Of a stretch of DNA of 42,160 bases, positions 16,121-25,440 are shown piece after piece. This stretch comes from a virus. The DNA is taken from the IMG/VR virus record IMGVR_UViG_3300031787_000268, positions 1 to 42,160 of that record; one strand, given 5' to 3'. The notes below the pieces were generated by a model. It was not told where the DNA came from, searched no databases, and saw only the letters and a list, made by a program, of their open reading frames with translations. The position numbers and the translations under genes are program-made. Each line of letters starts with the position of its first letter. Within the stretch, counting starts at the first letter, position 1.

Positions 16121-16383
16121 CGGGGGCCTCCGTAGAACTGGCGGGCAATCTCCTGCATCTCCATCCGGCGACGATCACTGAGGGCACCCCGGGGCTGCTT
16201 CTTCCGAAGTTGACCATCGGGTCCGATCTCATAACCCGGGGGAATACCCTCGTCGGGGTTACCTTCGCCACCTCCGAAGAAGCCCTTGCCCATGTCGTAA
16301 GCGAACAGGCCGGTGCCGAGGGCGTTCAACCCCGTCATCGCGTAGTTGCCTGCTGTTGCTAGTGCTGCAAGTGGTAGGGGCAT
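16117..16383 (-). CDS. Small protein with hydrophobic N-terminus, 88 aa
   Basis: ATG 16383 has AAGGAG 6 nt upstream; that site overlaps the last codons of the preceding gene. Residues 1-38 are hydrophobic and Gly/Ala-rich (LAALATAGNYAMTGLNALGT). The C-terminus is basic and polar (KKQPRGALSDRRRMEM). It could be a small ejected or membrane-active virion protein. It is coupled to the next gene by ATGA overlap. Confidence 0.7.
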   Translation of the reverse strand: MPLPLAALATAGNYAMTGLNALGTGLFAYDMGKGFFGGGEGNPDEGIPPGYEIGPDGQLRKKQPRGALSDRRRMEMQEIARQFYGGPR

Positions 16384-16385
16384 CG

Positions 16386-16664
16386 TTACTCCTTGGTGAG
16401 GTGGCCAGCCCGCAGGCTCCAGACCCTCCCCTCACGTTGGAGGAGGAGTAGGTCGGGGGGTTGTTTGCGGGTGTTCCAGAACCATGTGCGTACTACTTTA
16501 GGCGTCAACCGCTCCACGAACACAGGCTCGACCTCCAGGGAGCAGGTGGCCCCACCCTCGGGTACGGGACCCAGGAAGTGCCAGAACACCCGGGTGCCCT
16601 CGACGGCATACTCCCGGAGACTATCTTCCGCGATACACCGTGCGATCTCCCGATGGGTCATCAT
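16386..16664 (-). CDS. Unknown 92-aa protein
   Basis: The start chosen is ATG 16664 (MMTHREIARCIAEDSLREY), with GGAAGAAG upstream and 4 nt after the preceding stop; ATG 16661 is the alternative. The open frame extends further upstream, but that part overlaps the preceding gene and has low coding character. The small protein has a helical N-terminus and beta-rich remainder (EGTRVFWHFLGPVPEGG). It holds a dispersed 12-mer at 16425. The function is unknown. Confidence 0.68.
   Translation of the reverse strand: MMTHREIARCIAEDSLREYAVEGTRVFWHFLGPVPEGGATCSLEVEPVFVERLTPKVVRTWFWNTRKQPPDLLLLQREGRVWSLRAGHLTKE
16425..16436 (-). repeat. Copy of dispersed 12-mer (minus strand)
   Basis: Exact CCTCCCCTCACG on the plus strand, inside the 92-aa gene. 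Confidence 0.85.
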
Positions 16665-16668
16665 GGGG

Positions 16669-18333
16669 TTACTTCTTCCAGGGGTTTTTTGTGAGTAGGC
16701 CTTCCGCCAGGGCACGTTCTTCGGCGTTCTTCTTTTCGATTTCCTTACGCTTGGTACTGACCGTGGTGTAGAACTCGTCGTCAAGCTGGCCTTCACGCTG
16801 CATGGTCTTTGTGCCTGAGGCTTTCTTGGCTTCACGCTCCTGACGGTTGAGGTCACGACGCTTAGCCCCAAGATTAACCCGTTGACCGGTACGCACCTGA
16901 ACCTGAGGACCAACTTCACCTTCAGGCAGAGTATTCTCAGACTTCATCTTGAACAAGCCATCCATGTCCTCAGGGGTCAGGCCCTCATTGCGGAGGGGCT
17001 CAGACTGACTCATGACTTCACCCGTAAGTGAGTCAACAATTTCACCTTGGAGTTTGGGGGACATGGACTGCCCCGACTCCTGAACCTGACGAGCCACAAG
17101 CGTTTCCAACATGGTCTTGATTCCCTCACGGTCATCAACGAGGCCCATACTGATAAGCTGAGGTAGATTAGCCTTGATGTGTTGACTGACTTTGGCGAGG
17201 TCCTTATCGAGGGCAGCGAGGTTGGTCTTGCGGAGGAAGCTGAGATCAACCCCCTTAACCCTCTCGTAGGTTTTGCCCATGTAGGTGTTTATGTCACTGT
17301 TCAGTGCTTTGGGGTCGGCCGCAAGGTTACGGATCTGCTCAGAAGCGTTTGTATTCAGGGACTGGTGGATGCTTGCAATGTCATCATCAGTAATACCCGA
17401 AGCGTTCAAGGTTTTCTGGGCTGCCTGCTGAGCTTCCTTAGTACCTGTGAACATGGTGTACAACAGGCCCGCGACCGTGGGATGACTAATACCCCCACTT
17501 TCAGGTACAAGAACCTGAGCCACATCTCCGAGGACAGACTTCAGGATCTGATCTTCATTAGGGTTGGCTACTTGCTGTTGAATGTCTTGGGGCATCTTAC
17601 CCGCTTGACGGCCAGCTTCTGTAATCCATTCACCCCAACTACGAGAAGCTGTTTTTGCCTGACCCTCAGCCTTAAACCGAGCACCCGCTGTACCAAGACC
17701 CTCTTTGATCTTCATGTTGATCCGCTCATCGGAGTTTTTCCGCTGGGTAATAAGGGGATCAAGGGTGTCCTTGTACCGGACAAGCACCTTGATCCCGCCC
17801 TCCCCAAGGGCTGCTGAGAACAAGCCCTGCTGATGCATCATGGACTGAACCTCATCACCTTGTTCCTGGATGCTCCCAATCTTTTCATCAAGGAGACGGG
17901 CTTCATCGAGGCGGTTGTCCATCTTTGCCTTGTCACGGCGTTGCGCAAGGTCCTGCATGTCCTGTTGAAAGGTCTGCCAGCGTTCACCGGTACGTTGGTT
18001 CATCTGCTGGAACACAGACTGTTGCACACCCATGGAGGTGGCAAACTCCTGCTGCTGCTGCTGCATCGCAAGCTGCTGCTGGGCAATAGTCTGCTGGAAC
18101 GCATCATTCTTCTTCTGCTGGAGGGCCTGATCGACGGCCATCTTCTGCTGGAAGTTCTGTCCCTGAACTTGTAAACCCAAAGACTGCTGGGCAAGTTGAT
18201 TACTCTGGGAAGCTGAGTTAGCCGCCCCGGGGTTACCCCTCTGAGAGTTGGCCATACCAACCTGCACAGCCGAGTTGATGGCTTGGCTGGTGTCAACACC
18301 CGTAGTAGGATTCGTCGAGTCAAGAAGGGGCAT
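16669..18333 (-). CDS. Glutamine-rich coiled-coil internal virion protein, 554 aa
   Basis: ATG 18333 has GGAG 8 nt upstream. Residues 20-125 are extraordinarily Gln-rich (QQKKNDAFQQTIAQQQLAMQ is part of it) and predicted to be coiled coil; residues 130-180 continue as a charged helix. The middle and C-terminal parts are helical and charged. Long Gln-rich helical proteins at this operon position resemble T7-like core or ejection proteins (gp14/gp15 role). GC content here (about 50% in sampled lines near 17.2 kb) is lower than in neighbouring genes. No enzymatic motif was seen. Confidence 0.72.
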   Translation of the reverse strand: MPLLDSTNPTTGVDTSQAINSAVQVGMANSQRGNPGAANSASQSNQLAQQSLGLQVQGQNFQQKMAVDQALQQKKNDAFQQTIAQQQLAMQQQQQEFATSMGVQQSVFQQMNQRTGERWQTFQQDMQDLAQRRDKAKMDNRLDEARLLDEKIGSIQEQGDEVQSMMHQQGLFSAALGEGGIKVLVRYKDTLDPLITQRKNSDERINMKIKEGLGTAGARFKAEGQAKTASRSWGEWITEAGRQAGKMPQDIQQQVANPNEDQILKSVLGDVAQVLVPESGGISHPTVAGLLYTMFTGTKEAQQAAQKTLNASGITDDDIASIHQSLNTNASEQIRNLAADPKALNSDINTYMGKTYERVKGVDLSFLRKTNLAALDKDLAKVSQHIKANLPQLISMGLVDDREGIKTMLETLVARQVQESGQSMSPKLQGEIVDSLTGEVMSQSEPLRNEGLTPEDMDGLFKMKSENTLPEGEVGPQVQVRTGQRVNLGAKRRDLNRQEREAKKASGTKTMQREGQLDDEFYTTVSTKRKEIEKKNAEERALAEGLLTKNPWKK

Positions 18334-18348
18334 ACTAGTTCTCCAAGA

Positions 18349-19983
18349 TCAGGTGTTCATGTACGGGACAGACCCACCAATATTGTTTTCCGGGTTGTTA
18401 AACGGACGTAAGCCATTATCCCAACCATAGGAACCCTGAGGCATGTTCCAGGGCTCTACATAATTGCGTTCATTTCGTGGACCTCGGGGTTCCCGAAGTG
18501 AGACATTAGGTTGGTACGGGTTCTGAGCCTGCTGAGCTTGAGGCTGCTGTTGGGGGGTCGGTTGGTCATATTGATCCCCGCCATAAGCATTGCCACCATA
18601 GGGGTTGCCCCCGCGACCCGAACTACCTTGAGCCACCGTCATAGAGGGCATGTTGACCCTGCCGAACCCTGACTCCTCAACACTAGCAATCTGGAGAAGA
18701 CCCGCACCAATAGCAAGTTGCGGGGGCGGATTGTTCTGGAGGGCCTGAGCATACCCCGTGAGACCGTTCATGATGAAGCTCGCAGCCTGCAACACACCCG
18801 CCGACTCCAACGAGCTAATACTCTGGTTGTATGCCTGACGATTGGCGATGTCCTGCTGCACAATCTGGGCCGACGTGGTGGCACCACGGCTGGCAAAGTC
18901 CGTGCGTTGGGACTCTGCCTGCAACCCACTATTGGCGAGGTTGTTGAACTGCTGACCAGCGTTAGCCTGAGTCTGTGAGAGTCCCATCTGAAGTTGAGAC
19001 ATGCCCTGCATAAACTGCTGGAACAACGGAGCCTGTGCCTGCTGCTGCTGGGTACGAGCCGTACTCTGGATGTTGAAGAGGGCCTGCTCCCGCTGAGTAG
19101 GATCCATGCCTGGGTTGGAGTACAGGGCCTTCATCGAGTCGTTGAGGGCCTGGCCAATGGACTGAGCCACAGCACTCGCGTTCTGGACGCTGTAGTCTTT
19201 GAAGTCGGTGACGGCCTTACGAGCACTCTCAACAGAACTGCGGATGTTACCTGCGGCCTCACCAGCCCACGCATAGAACGGATCCGTGTTCAGGGTCGCT
19301 GCCTGACGGACGCCTGCTGCGGATGCCTCGCTGCGAGAGGTGGCGGCATCTCGCTCACCACGCATCTCCTGACCCGAGCGTTGGGACTGATCACGGATGG
19401 CAGCGGCCTGATCCTGAGAACCCTGAAGTGCCGCACCATTAGCGGCGTCCACTCGTTCGTACTGCTGTTGGGCACGACGTTGGTTCTCAACTACCTCGTT
19501 CCGCATGAGGTCCATGGTGCCTTGGTAGGGATTGTTCTGCTGGAGAGCAAGGGTGCGTGCGGTATCGTTGACGGCACCGTTGTTGATGATGCGGTAGGTC
19601 GTCTGACCAAAGGTGTTGCCACCCTCGGGCACCATGAGGTCGCCGTTGGGAGCGAAGTACGACCCCGGATACTGCTGACGGACAGTCTCACGCTGGGTGG
19701 TTAGGTTACCGGAGGCAGACTGCTGGAGGACGTTCCGCTGGCCAGGGTCATTACGACCCTGAGCGGTGTTCATGGCCTGCTGACCAGTTTGCTGGTTGTA
19801 GCCTCCAATGGGCCCACTCGGGGCATAGGGGTTACCAGCCGACTGAGTGGTCGGAGAGTACACGGGATTGTTGGTGGGGGCTGAGTTCCGATTACCCAGC
19901 GTGGGAAGCACGGAGCCACTACCCCCTGTGTTCCAGGGGTTCTGCACGGGACCCATACCACTTGCTGCATCGTTCAGGGGCAT
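18349..19983 (-). CDS. Gln/Asn/Ala-rich internal virion protein, 544 aa
   Basis: ATG 19983 has GAGG about 8 nt upstream. Residues 1-90 are Pro/Gly/Asn-rich and probably flexible. Residues 140-400 form long Gln/Ala/Ser helices (QRRAQQQYERVDAANGAALQ near 170-190). The tail (450-544) is a Gly/Asn/Tyr/Gln low-complexity stretch. It begins MPL and has the same general composition as the downstream 554-aa protein, suggesting related roles in an internal core. The function is inferred from position next to the nozzle-like protein gene. Confidence 0.7.
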   Translation of the reverse strand: MPLNDAASGMGPVQNPWNTGGSGSVLPTLGNRNSAPTNNPVYSPTTQSAGNPYAPSGPIGGYNQQTGQQAMNTAQGRNDPGQRNVLQQSASGNLTTQRETVRQQYPGSYFAPNGDLMVPEGGNTFGQTTYRIINNGAVNDTARTLALQQNNPYQGTMDLMRNEVVENQRRAQQQYERVDAANGAALQGSQDQAAAIRDQSQRSGQEMRGERDAATSRSEASAAGVRQAATLNTDPFYAWAGEAAGNIRSSVESARKAVTDFKDYSVQNASAVAQSIGQALNDSMKALYSNPGMDPTQREQALFNIQSTARTQQQQAQAPLFQQFMQGMSQLQMGLSQTQANAGQQFNNLANSGLQAESQRTDFASRGATTSAQIVQQDIANRQAYNQSISSLESAGVLQAASFIMNGLTGYAQALQNNPPPQLAIGAGLLQIASVEESGFGRVNMPSMTVAQGSSGRGGNPYGGNAYGGDQYDQPTPQQQPQAQQAQNPYQPNVSLREPRGPRNERNYVEPWNMPQGSYGWDNGLRPFNNPENNIGGSVPYMNT

Positions 19984-19991
19984 ACATCACC

Positions 19992-22802
19992 TCAGATACT
20001 GGAACTCAGGGAACTTGCGAGCACCGACCCACGCACGGTAAAGCTCACCAGATCGTAGGACGTTCCCAGGGTACACATCTCCACCCCCGGGCTAATGATG
20101 AGGGCCTGCACACCATGGCGGGTACCAGCACCCCCGGTACCAAAGCGGCTGAAGTTCCACTCCACGGGGTTGTTCGCATCCCGGATAGACCCATCGATCA
20201 CCGTACCGGACCTGTCCGTGGGGAAGGCCCCATGGAGGTATTCGGTGTTGTTGCCGATGGCGACAACCCCCCGGTACTTCCCGGTGCCCGTCACCCCTGT
20301 GAACAGGGCCCCGATGGAATCTACCTTGCGGACCCGGGAGAAGCCCGTGTCGAACACCTGGCCCTGCTCCGCCTGGGGCATGATGGGCCGTGACATCACC
20401 CGGGTGTAAATACCCCCGAGTAACCCGCTGGTGAGGCTCTCGCTGGACCAGGACACCCAGGGGTCGGTCTCGGTGTACTTCCAGGTGGCGATCCGGTCGG
20501 ACCCCGAGACGGCACCATCTACGTAGATGAGCTTGCGGGTCTCCGAACCTGAGGCCGCCCCATTGGAGTACATGGTCCACCCGTTGAAGATGTTCCAAGT
20601 ACCGGCAGCCCCACCCGTCACCGTAACGGGCACATTCCCCCCGCTCGCAGTCCCGTTCGTCCCCAACGTGAGGGGAGACGCATTAACCGCCGAGGACGAA
20701 CCCACGTAGTAACCCACCACCGTGGAATCCACCCGGGGCAACCACACCCGACAGTGCTTCGGGGGATCTGTAAGCGTCCCACTGGCACGGAGGGTCGTGT
20801 CCTGAAAGAACAGGGCCCTCTGCGTCAGGGGCTTCTGAATCGCAGGCGTCGGCCCCATGGAATAATCGGCATCGGGTCCCGTGTTGCCCGGCCACTTCCC
20901 TGACCGCACAATGCGGCACGGCACATCCAGCAACTCACCCGTACTCGCAGTGTTGAAGTTGTACTGCACCACCTGCTGGTGGGCCGAGTTAAACACATAG
21001 AGCGTGCCCTTGAGTACGTCGTATCCCATGCTGACGTAGTTGAGGTCGTCCGCCCACGGGCCAATAAACAGGCTGTTGTACGACCTCACGTCATCCACCT
21101 GACCGTTGACATCGACGGCCTTCATGCCCTTCTCGTTGAGGAAGTAACACAACGTACCCACCACCTCGCAGGCGTTCTTACCCACCGTACCGAACCCCAC
21201 GTGCTTCTCCACCCACTGGATATCCAACTGCTCATCGCGGTACAACCAATACTGGCGGTCCCGTGAGAACCCCACCATCTGGTTATCAAGGGTGACCCAC
21301 CGGATCACAGTGTTACCCGGGGTTGAGGGCACCAGCTTGTTCATCGGGGGGAACAACTCCGGGGATTCCTGGTACAGGCTGCTGTACCGGGTCTCCCCAA
21401 TCTGACCCATGAGGGTGGCGGGCATCAGGTCGGCCGCACGACCTCCCGTCACAAGGGGCCCCTTGATATTACTTGCCAGCATGGTCTTGCCCCACATGGC
21501 AATCTCACCAGCGGCAGGCACCTCCGGATCAAAGAGTTCCCGGTCATCCCAGGTCGGCCGGTACACCAGGGCCTGATCCCCGAACCTGTAGAAGTAAATC
21601 GCCCGCTTCACGGGGGATGTGGGCTGCAAACACGTCGAGAAGTTAGCGAGGTCGATGATGCGGTCCGTGTGGAGGATACCCGCTTGGTAGCTACCACCCA
21701 CGCCCTCGACCCGCACACTCCGGTAGATGATGGCACGGTCATACAGGTTGGAGTTGTAAACGATCTCGATGTAGGCCTGCTTCTGCCGGGCCACATACGT
21801 CTCAGGGTCCGTACTCACAGTGACCGCGAAGTCCGACGACGTCACGTACACGATGTCGGAGATGGCGGACCTACGCCCACTCTTGGAGTCCACGAGTTGG
21901 TAGGCGAACGCATAGCTGCCGGGGAGCAAGGTGACGAAGTCCCCCGTGAACATGTTCTCACCGAAGTCGTCATCGGGGACGGCCGCCGTCTTCAAACTAG
22001 CACAATCCCCAGAAACCCCCTCAAAGTCCGCAAGCACCAACCCGTGGGCAATCTCATACTTCCACACCTTGAGAGCCGTAGTCGTTGTGCCCTTGGGGAG
22101 TGCATCCGTGAGGTTGACCTGACCGATGGCAGGGTAAGTCACACCGGCCTGTGTAAGTGAGTTCACCGTGAGGGGGGTGTTCCCATTGGCCTGGGTGAAC
22201 ATCTTGGGGCGTTGACCAGGTCCCATGGGTTTGGTCACACGGGTGGTGGCCGTCACCGCCGTACCCGTGGTGTCAAAGTACCACACCAAAGGATCCTGTA
22301 GCCCACTAGGGGACTGTACCGTTACGTAGAGGAATCGTCCGTAGGTGGTAACCCCCATCTCGTAGTTACTGGGGATGCCCGCACCACTAAGCCCGTCGTG
22401 GATAAGGACGGCACGGTCGGCGTTGGGGTACCACGAGGCCGTGTCACTACGCCACAACCGCAGGAAGATATCACTGACGTCAGGACTCGCCTCCCGGCTA
22501 TACCTCAGGACGTACCCGTAGGCATAGTCCGTAGCTCCAATCCGCAGGTGGATAGGTCTTGCATCGAGGAGGCGGCTCCGCTCATCGTGGTTGCTGTTGG
22601 CGGCACCTGTAGCATCACCCAGGTCGAACTGGTCCCCGAGTTCAAACCCCTTGAAGGGGGTGGCGGCACCTTCAGCACCGACGTCTGTACCAATGATCTC
22701 CCAGAAGGCCCCCTGGTCCACGGAGCTACGGACGCCCTGCTTGTCCACACGGGTCTCTGCACAGGAGATTTCCCAGGTCACATTGGGGATTTCAGTTGCC
22801 AT
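19992..22802 (-). CDS. Large tail protein, probable nozzle (T7 gp12-like beta propeller), 936 aa
   Basis: ATG 22802 lies 6 nt after the upstream stop without a strong ribosome site, suggesting coupling. The protein is beta-rich throughout. The stretch around residues 500-590, including RWVTLDNQMVGFSRDRQYWL and FGTVGKNACEVVGTLCYFLN, resembles the propeller blades of short-tailed phage nozzle proteins, where GVxxFxxDRxYWL-type repeats recur. The C-terminal 150 residues look like a separate jelly-roll region. Its length and location between connector/fibre genes and internal proteins agree with a tail nozzle or hub. The family assignment is from pattern, not a profile search. Confidence 0.65.
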   Translation of the reverse strand: MATEIPNVTWEISCAETRVDKQGVRSSVDQGAFWEIIGTDVGAEGAATPFKGFELGDQFDLGDATGAANSNHDERSRLLDARPIHLRIGATDYAYGYVLRYSREASPDVSDIFLRLWRSDTASWYPNADRAVLIHDGLSGAGIPSNYEMGVTTYGRFLYVTVQSPSGLQDPLVWYFDTTGTAVTATTRVTKPMGPGQRPKMFTQANGNTPLTVNSLTQAGVTYPAIGQVNLTDALPKGTTTTALKVWKYEIAHGLVLADFEGVSGDCASLKTAAVPDDDFGENMFTGDFVTLLPGSYAFAYQLVDSKSGRRSAISDIVYVTSSDFAVTVSTDPETYVARQKQAYIEIVYNSNLYDRAIIYRSVRVEGVGGSYQAGILHTDRIIDLANFSTCLQPTSPVKRAIYFYRFGDQALVYRPTWDDRELFDPEVPAAGEIAMWGKTMLASNIKGPLVTGGRAADLMPATLMGQIGETRYSSLYQESPELFPPMNKLVPSTPGNTVIRWVTLDNQMVGFSRDRQYWLYRDEQLDIQWVEKHVGFGTVGKNACEVVGTLCYFLNEKGMKAVDVNGQVDDVRSYNSLFIGPWADDLNYVSMGYDVLKGTLYVFNSAHQQVVQYNFNTASTGELLDVPCRIVRSGKWPGNTGPDADYSMGPTPAIQKPLTQRALFFQDTTLRASGTLTDPPKHCRVWLPRVDSTVVGYYVGSSSAVNASPLTLGTNGTASGGNVPVTVTGGAAGTWNIFNGWTMYSNGAASGSETRKLIYVDGAVSGSDRIATWKYTETDPWVSWSSESLTSGLLGGIYTRVMSRPIMPQAEQGQVFDTGFSRVRKVDSIGALFTGVTGTGKYRGVVAIGNNTEYLHGAFPTDRSGTVIDGSIRDANNPVEWNFSRFGTGGAGTRHGVQALIISPGVEMCTLGTSYDLVSFTVRGSVLASSLSSSI
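20667..20677 (+). repeat. Near copy (11/12) of dispersed 12-mer
   Basis: ACGTGAGGGGAG followed by A instead of G, inside the nozzle-like gene. Confidence 0.75.
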
Positions 22803-22808
22803 GCACGA

Positions 22809-23234
22809 TCATAGTCGTCGGAGCAAGGCTCCATAGGTCTCCAGAACTTCCGCGAGGGCATGACCCACACGCTCACTGAGGCCCCACCGGTCGGTTAGGG
22901 CCTTCAACCGGACCAGGCACCCACAACCGGGCAGGGGTTCCCGCAGTTTGACCCCCTGCACGGAGAGCACCACCCGCCGGGGTGCGGGGACCCCCCACCA
23001 CAGGAACCACTTCCACCGGACCTTGCCGTCCCGGGTGTGCCAGCCCTTGGGACACGCGACCCCTGTGCTGCAATCCGCGAGAGTCACGGTGCCTCCCCTC
23101 ACACGGCACGCGCTGGTGGTGGGGTTGGGGCGGTAGAAGTGAGGGCACGAGCGGCACATAGCAGCATTGGTCCGCTGCCGGTCCATGGCGGCCCTCATAA
23201 TCAGGCTGGATGTACTACAACCCCCACAACTCAC
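22809..23234 (-). CDS. Small cysteine-rich, possibly metal-binding protein, 141 aa
   Basis: The start chosen is GTG 23234, which overlaps the preceding TGA (GTGA) and has GGAG 7 nt upstream; longer in-frame starts would run into the neighbour. N-terminal cysteines occur as CGGC (3-6), CRSC (about 27-30), then single Cys near 42, 53 and 59 and CGC near 104-106, spaced as in zinc ribbons or iron-sulphur sites. A Trp/Arg-rich patch (KWFLWWG) and a helical C-terminus follow. It adjoins the 30-cysteine protein, so the pair may act together in the virion. No named family is recognised. Confidence 0.72.
   Translation of the reverse strand: MSCGGCSTSSLIMRAAMDRQRTNAAMCRSCPHFYRPNPTTSACRVRGGTVTLADCSTGVACPKGWHTRDGKVRWKWFLWWGVPAPRRVVLSVQGVKLREPLPGCGCLVRLKALTDRWGLSERVGHALAEVLETYGALLRRL
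23092..23103 (-). repeat. Near copy (11/12) of dispersed 12-mer (minus strand)
   Basis: CCTCCCCTCACA on the plus strand, inside the small cysteine-rich gene. Confidence 0.65.
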
Positions 23235-24364
23235 AGGTAATCTCCGATGTAAGACTCCCCGGTACCTGAGCACGTGCGTACACAGGGCGACTGGGGGTTA
23301 CAGAACAACGTAGCCGTCACGGTGCCAATCTTCGTCGTGGTGCTGAACTCATCACCAGTTACCTGGTTGCAGGTAGCCACATAGCTGTAGCAGCTTTCCG
23401 TCACGGTACCATCCAGCCCGAGGTCTGCAATGGCCTTGATAAATCCCCCATACAAGTCCAGCCCAATCGGTGGCGAGTCACAATTGAAAATCAAGCTCAC
23501 CGTACTGGAACTCGTAGAACTTGATGGGGCCGACGTGCTAAAGGTAGACTCTACCTCCCACGAGCTAGTGCCCACAATAGCAGCACCACTACCTGAACCA
23601 CTAGCTTCTGTGAGAGTCCAACTTCCATCGCTGAACTCAGTGAGGTCACTCCAGAACACATCGTAACTATACGTACAATCCAACAGGTCACCCGTGCCCG
23701 GATCTATCCGCCCACAACAACAGTTGGAAAATTCTGTGCTACTCGCACAGTCTTCCAAACAGTCATTACAGCACGTGCTCGCCGCAATAGAGGTACCCCG
23801 GAGGTCCGTCACGAGGTCAGTCACACCAATCGCCGTGGGGTACGCAAGGTACACGCACTCGGCACACGACCCGTCCATGCAGTACACCCGACGGTTACCC
23901 TCTTCAAGAGGTAACTCTTCGCCATTACAGCCGGTAACCACCCATGCGACGTTCGCGGGGGTGCATTCGACGGCGGCACACCCGGCCCCTACCACGGGGA
24001 AGGTCGGGGCCCCCTCTACGTACCGAAACACAATGGGCACGCAGGGGATCCCATCGGTCCACTCGACTACCTGACACTTGCTCTTGTCGGTTGAACCTCC
24101 GAACGTAGCCGTGTAGCAGATCCCATAGATGTTGTACACGTTACCATCGGCGGGTGTGTCGAGGAGCCGCTTGTCCACGATGATGCAGGGCACACTAGTA
24201 GTACCGACGTCATCGCATCCGGAGTACGTGGCACTACATGGGGTGAGGCCTACGTAGTAGACCCCGGGCTCATCATCGAGGCAGGGCTTCGTGGCACAAC
24301 AGCAGGTTCTATGACCCGTGGGACTGAGGATGATGCGGCCCGTGCTATCCAGCTTGCGTGTCAT
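23231..24364 (-). CDS. Extremely cysteine-rich virion protein, 377 aa
   Basis: The start is ATG 24364 (MTRKLDSTGR), overlapping the upstream stop as ATGA. I count about 30 cysteines, many as CC or CCC clusters (HRTCCCATKPC near residues 18-28; SNCCCGR near 215), which is unusual for a phage protein. The rest is beta-rich and acidic with Ser/Thr-rich linkers (SSSTSSSTV near 280). The clusters could bind metal or form disulfides in an extracellular tail appendage. It lies between two tail-type genes and is coupled to both. Confidence 0.75.
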   Translation of the reverse strand: MTRKLDSTGRIILSPTGHRTCCCATKPCLDDEPGVYYVGLTPCSATYSGCDDVGTTSVPCIIVDKRLLDTPADGNVYNIYGICYTATFGGSTDKSKCQVVEWTDGIPCVPIVFRYVEGAPTFPVVGAGCAAVECTPANVAWVVTGCNGEELPLEEGNRRVYCMDGSCAECVYLAYPTAIGVTDLVTDLRGTSIAASTCCNDCLEDCASSTEFSNCCCGRIDPGTGDLLDCTYSYDVFWSDLTEFSDGSWTLTEASGSGSGAAIVGTSSWEVESTFSTSAPSSSTSSSTVSLIFNCDSPPIGLDLYGGFIKAIADLGLDGTVTESCYSYVATCNQVTGDEFSTTTKIGTVTATLFCNPQSPCVRTCSGTGESYIGDYL

Positions 24365-25440
24365 GGGCAAGGATCAGTGTCGGGAACCTCAGCAACGTCC
24401 CAGAGCTTGAGCGTATCAATATCGTAGAACGCGATACCGTAGCTACCGGCGGCAGCCTCCGTGATTAGCCCGTTGGGGCGTGCCTTCTGCACCGGTACAC
24501 TTGTACCCAGGATGTTATCATCGAGGTCCTTGACGGTGTAGGTCCAAGTGCTCGCCGTACTGGAGGTACCCACGACGCCCCCGTCCTTGGTGACCTTCAC
24601 CGCAAAGGTGCTGCGGTACTTCTCCCAGAACGGATCCAGGTTGATGAGGGCCCACTTGAGGCCTGTGCCCGCTTGCTTCCAGATGACGCGGGCAGGACCC
24701 CAGGGAGCACTCAGGAGTTGGGTGGTACCGCTGTTGTACCTCGCGTACCTGTCGGTAGCAGCACCAAAGCTCACCTGGGCATACGTGAGGCCACCCCACA
24801 CCGCCGTACCAATAGACCCCGCGTCGAGGTCCTGCTGGAGGATCACGACCTTGCGAGTATGCGAAAACGTACCGGGGAGCACCGCATTCAGGGTGAGTCC
24901 GCTGGCATAGCCCGTGGCGAGGGTGGGAGGAGTTCCTGCAAGGAGGAAGCTGGCCTCCGGGTCCTCAACCACCATGGGGTTGTATGCGAGGACGGTACCC
25001 CCGGTGTCGTTCTTGACCTTGACGAGGTACTTGTAGTCCTTGCCGGGGATGCTGTCACCCGAGCGACCCCGGGTGTTCTGTCCGTACCCGGGACCTGTCA
25101 GTGAACCACCACCTCCGGGATTACCCGTAGTTGTGGGCCGTGGTGGCTGGCCCCGGAACGGATAGGTCGTCTGGGTGGGATCCGGATTGAACCCCAGAGT
25201 GGACACCGTGAAGCCCGTAGCCACCCGGGAGTTAGGAACCCCCGGTGGCAATGTGAATGCTTGGTCCCATCCAGAGTAGGGTGTAAACCCCGGGGTACCT
25301 TGGCCCATACCCCCCGGGATAGCGGCCCGCCCACGCCCCACCGACCGCCCCCGCGTGAGGGGAGGACCCTGGCGTGCCGGATACTGGGAGAACCCCTGGG
25401 ACAGCCACTGCTTCACAATGGACGACCAGTCCTGTGTCAT
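24361..25440 (-). CDS. Virion structural protein with Pro/Gly-rich N-terminal half, 359 aa
   Basis: ATG 25440 overlaps the upstream stop (ATGA). Residues 1-130 are Pro/Gly/Arg/Thr-rich and probably extended (MTQDWSSIVKQWLSQGF begins it). Residues 135-359 look like one or two beta-sandwich domains (KDYKYLVKVKNDTGGTVLAY; STFAVKVTKDGGVVGTSS). It follows the fibre and fibre-assembly genes and precedes the cysteine-rich protein, so a tail appendage or adaptor is likely. The family is unknown. Confidence 0.7.
   Translation of the reverse strand: MTQDWSSIVKQWLSQGFSQYPARQGPPLTRGRSVGRGRAAIPGGMGQGTPGFTPYSGWDQAFTLPPGVPNSRVATGFTVSTLGFNPDPTQTTYPFRGQPPRPTTTGNPGGGGSLTGPGYGQNTRGRSGDSIPGKDYKYLVKVKNDTGGTVLAYNPMVVEDPEASFLLAGTPPTLATGYASGLTLNAVLPGTFSHTRKVVILQQDLDAGSIGTAVWGGLTYAQVSFGAATDRYARYNSGTTQLLSAPWGPARVIWKQAGTGLKWALINLDPFWEKYRSTFAVKVTKDGGVVGTSSTASTWTYTVKDLDDNILGTSVPVQKARPNGLITEAAAGSYGIAFYDIDTLKLWDVAEVPDTDPCP
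25354..25365 (+). repeat. Copy of dispersed 12-mer
   Basis: Exact CGTGAGGGGAGG inside the 359-aa structural gene, in the codons for PPLTR. Confidence 0.85.

Noticed and set aside
19855-19863. AGTACAC heptamer inside the 544-aa gene
   Set aside because: Single copy with no partner at 8 or 10-11 nt spacing; one or two such 7-mers are expected by chance, so genic single copies were not treated as sites.
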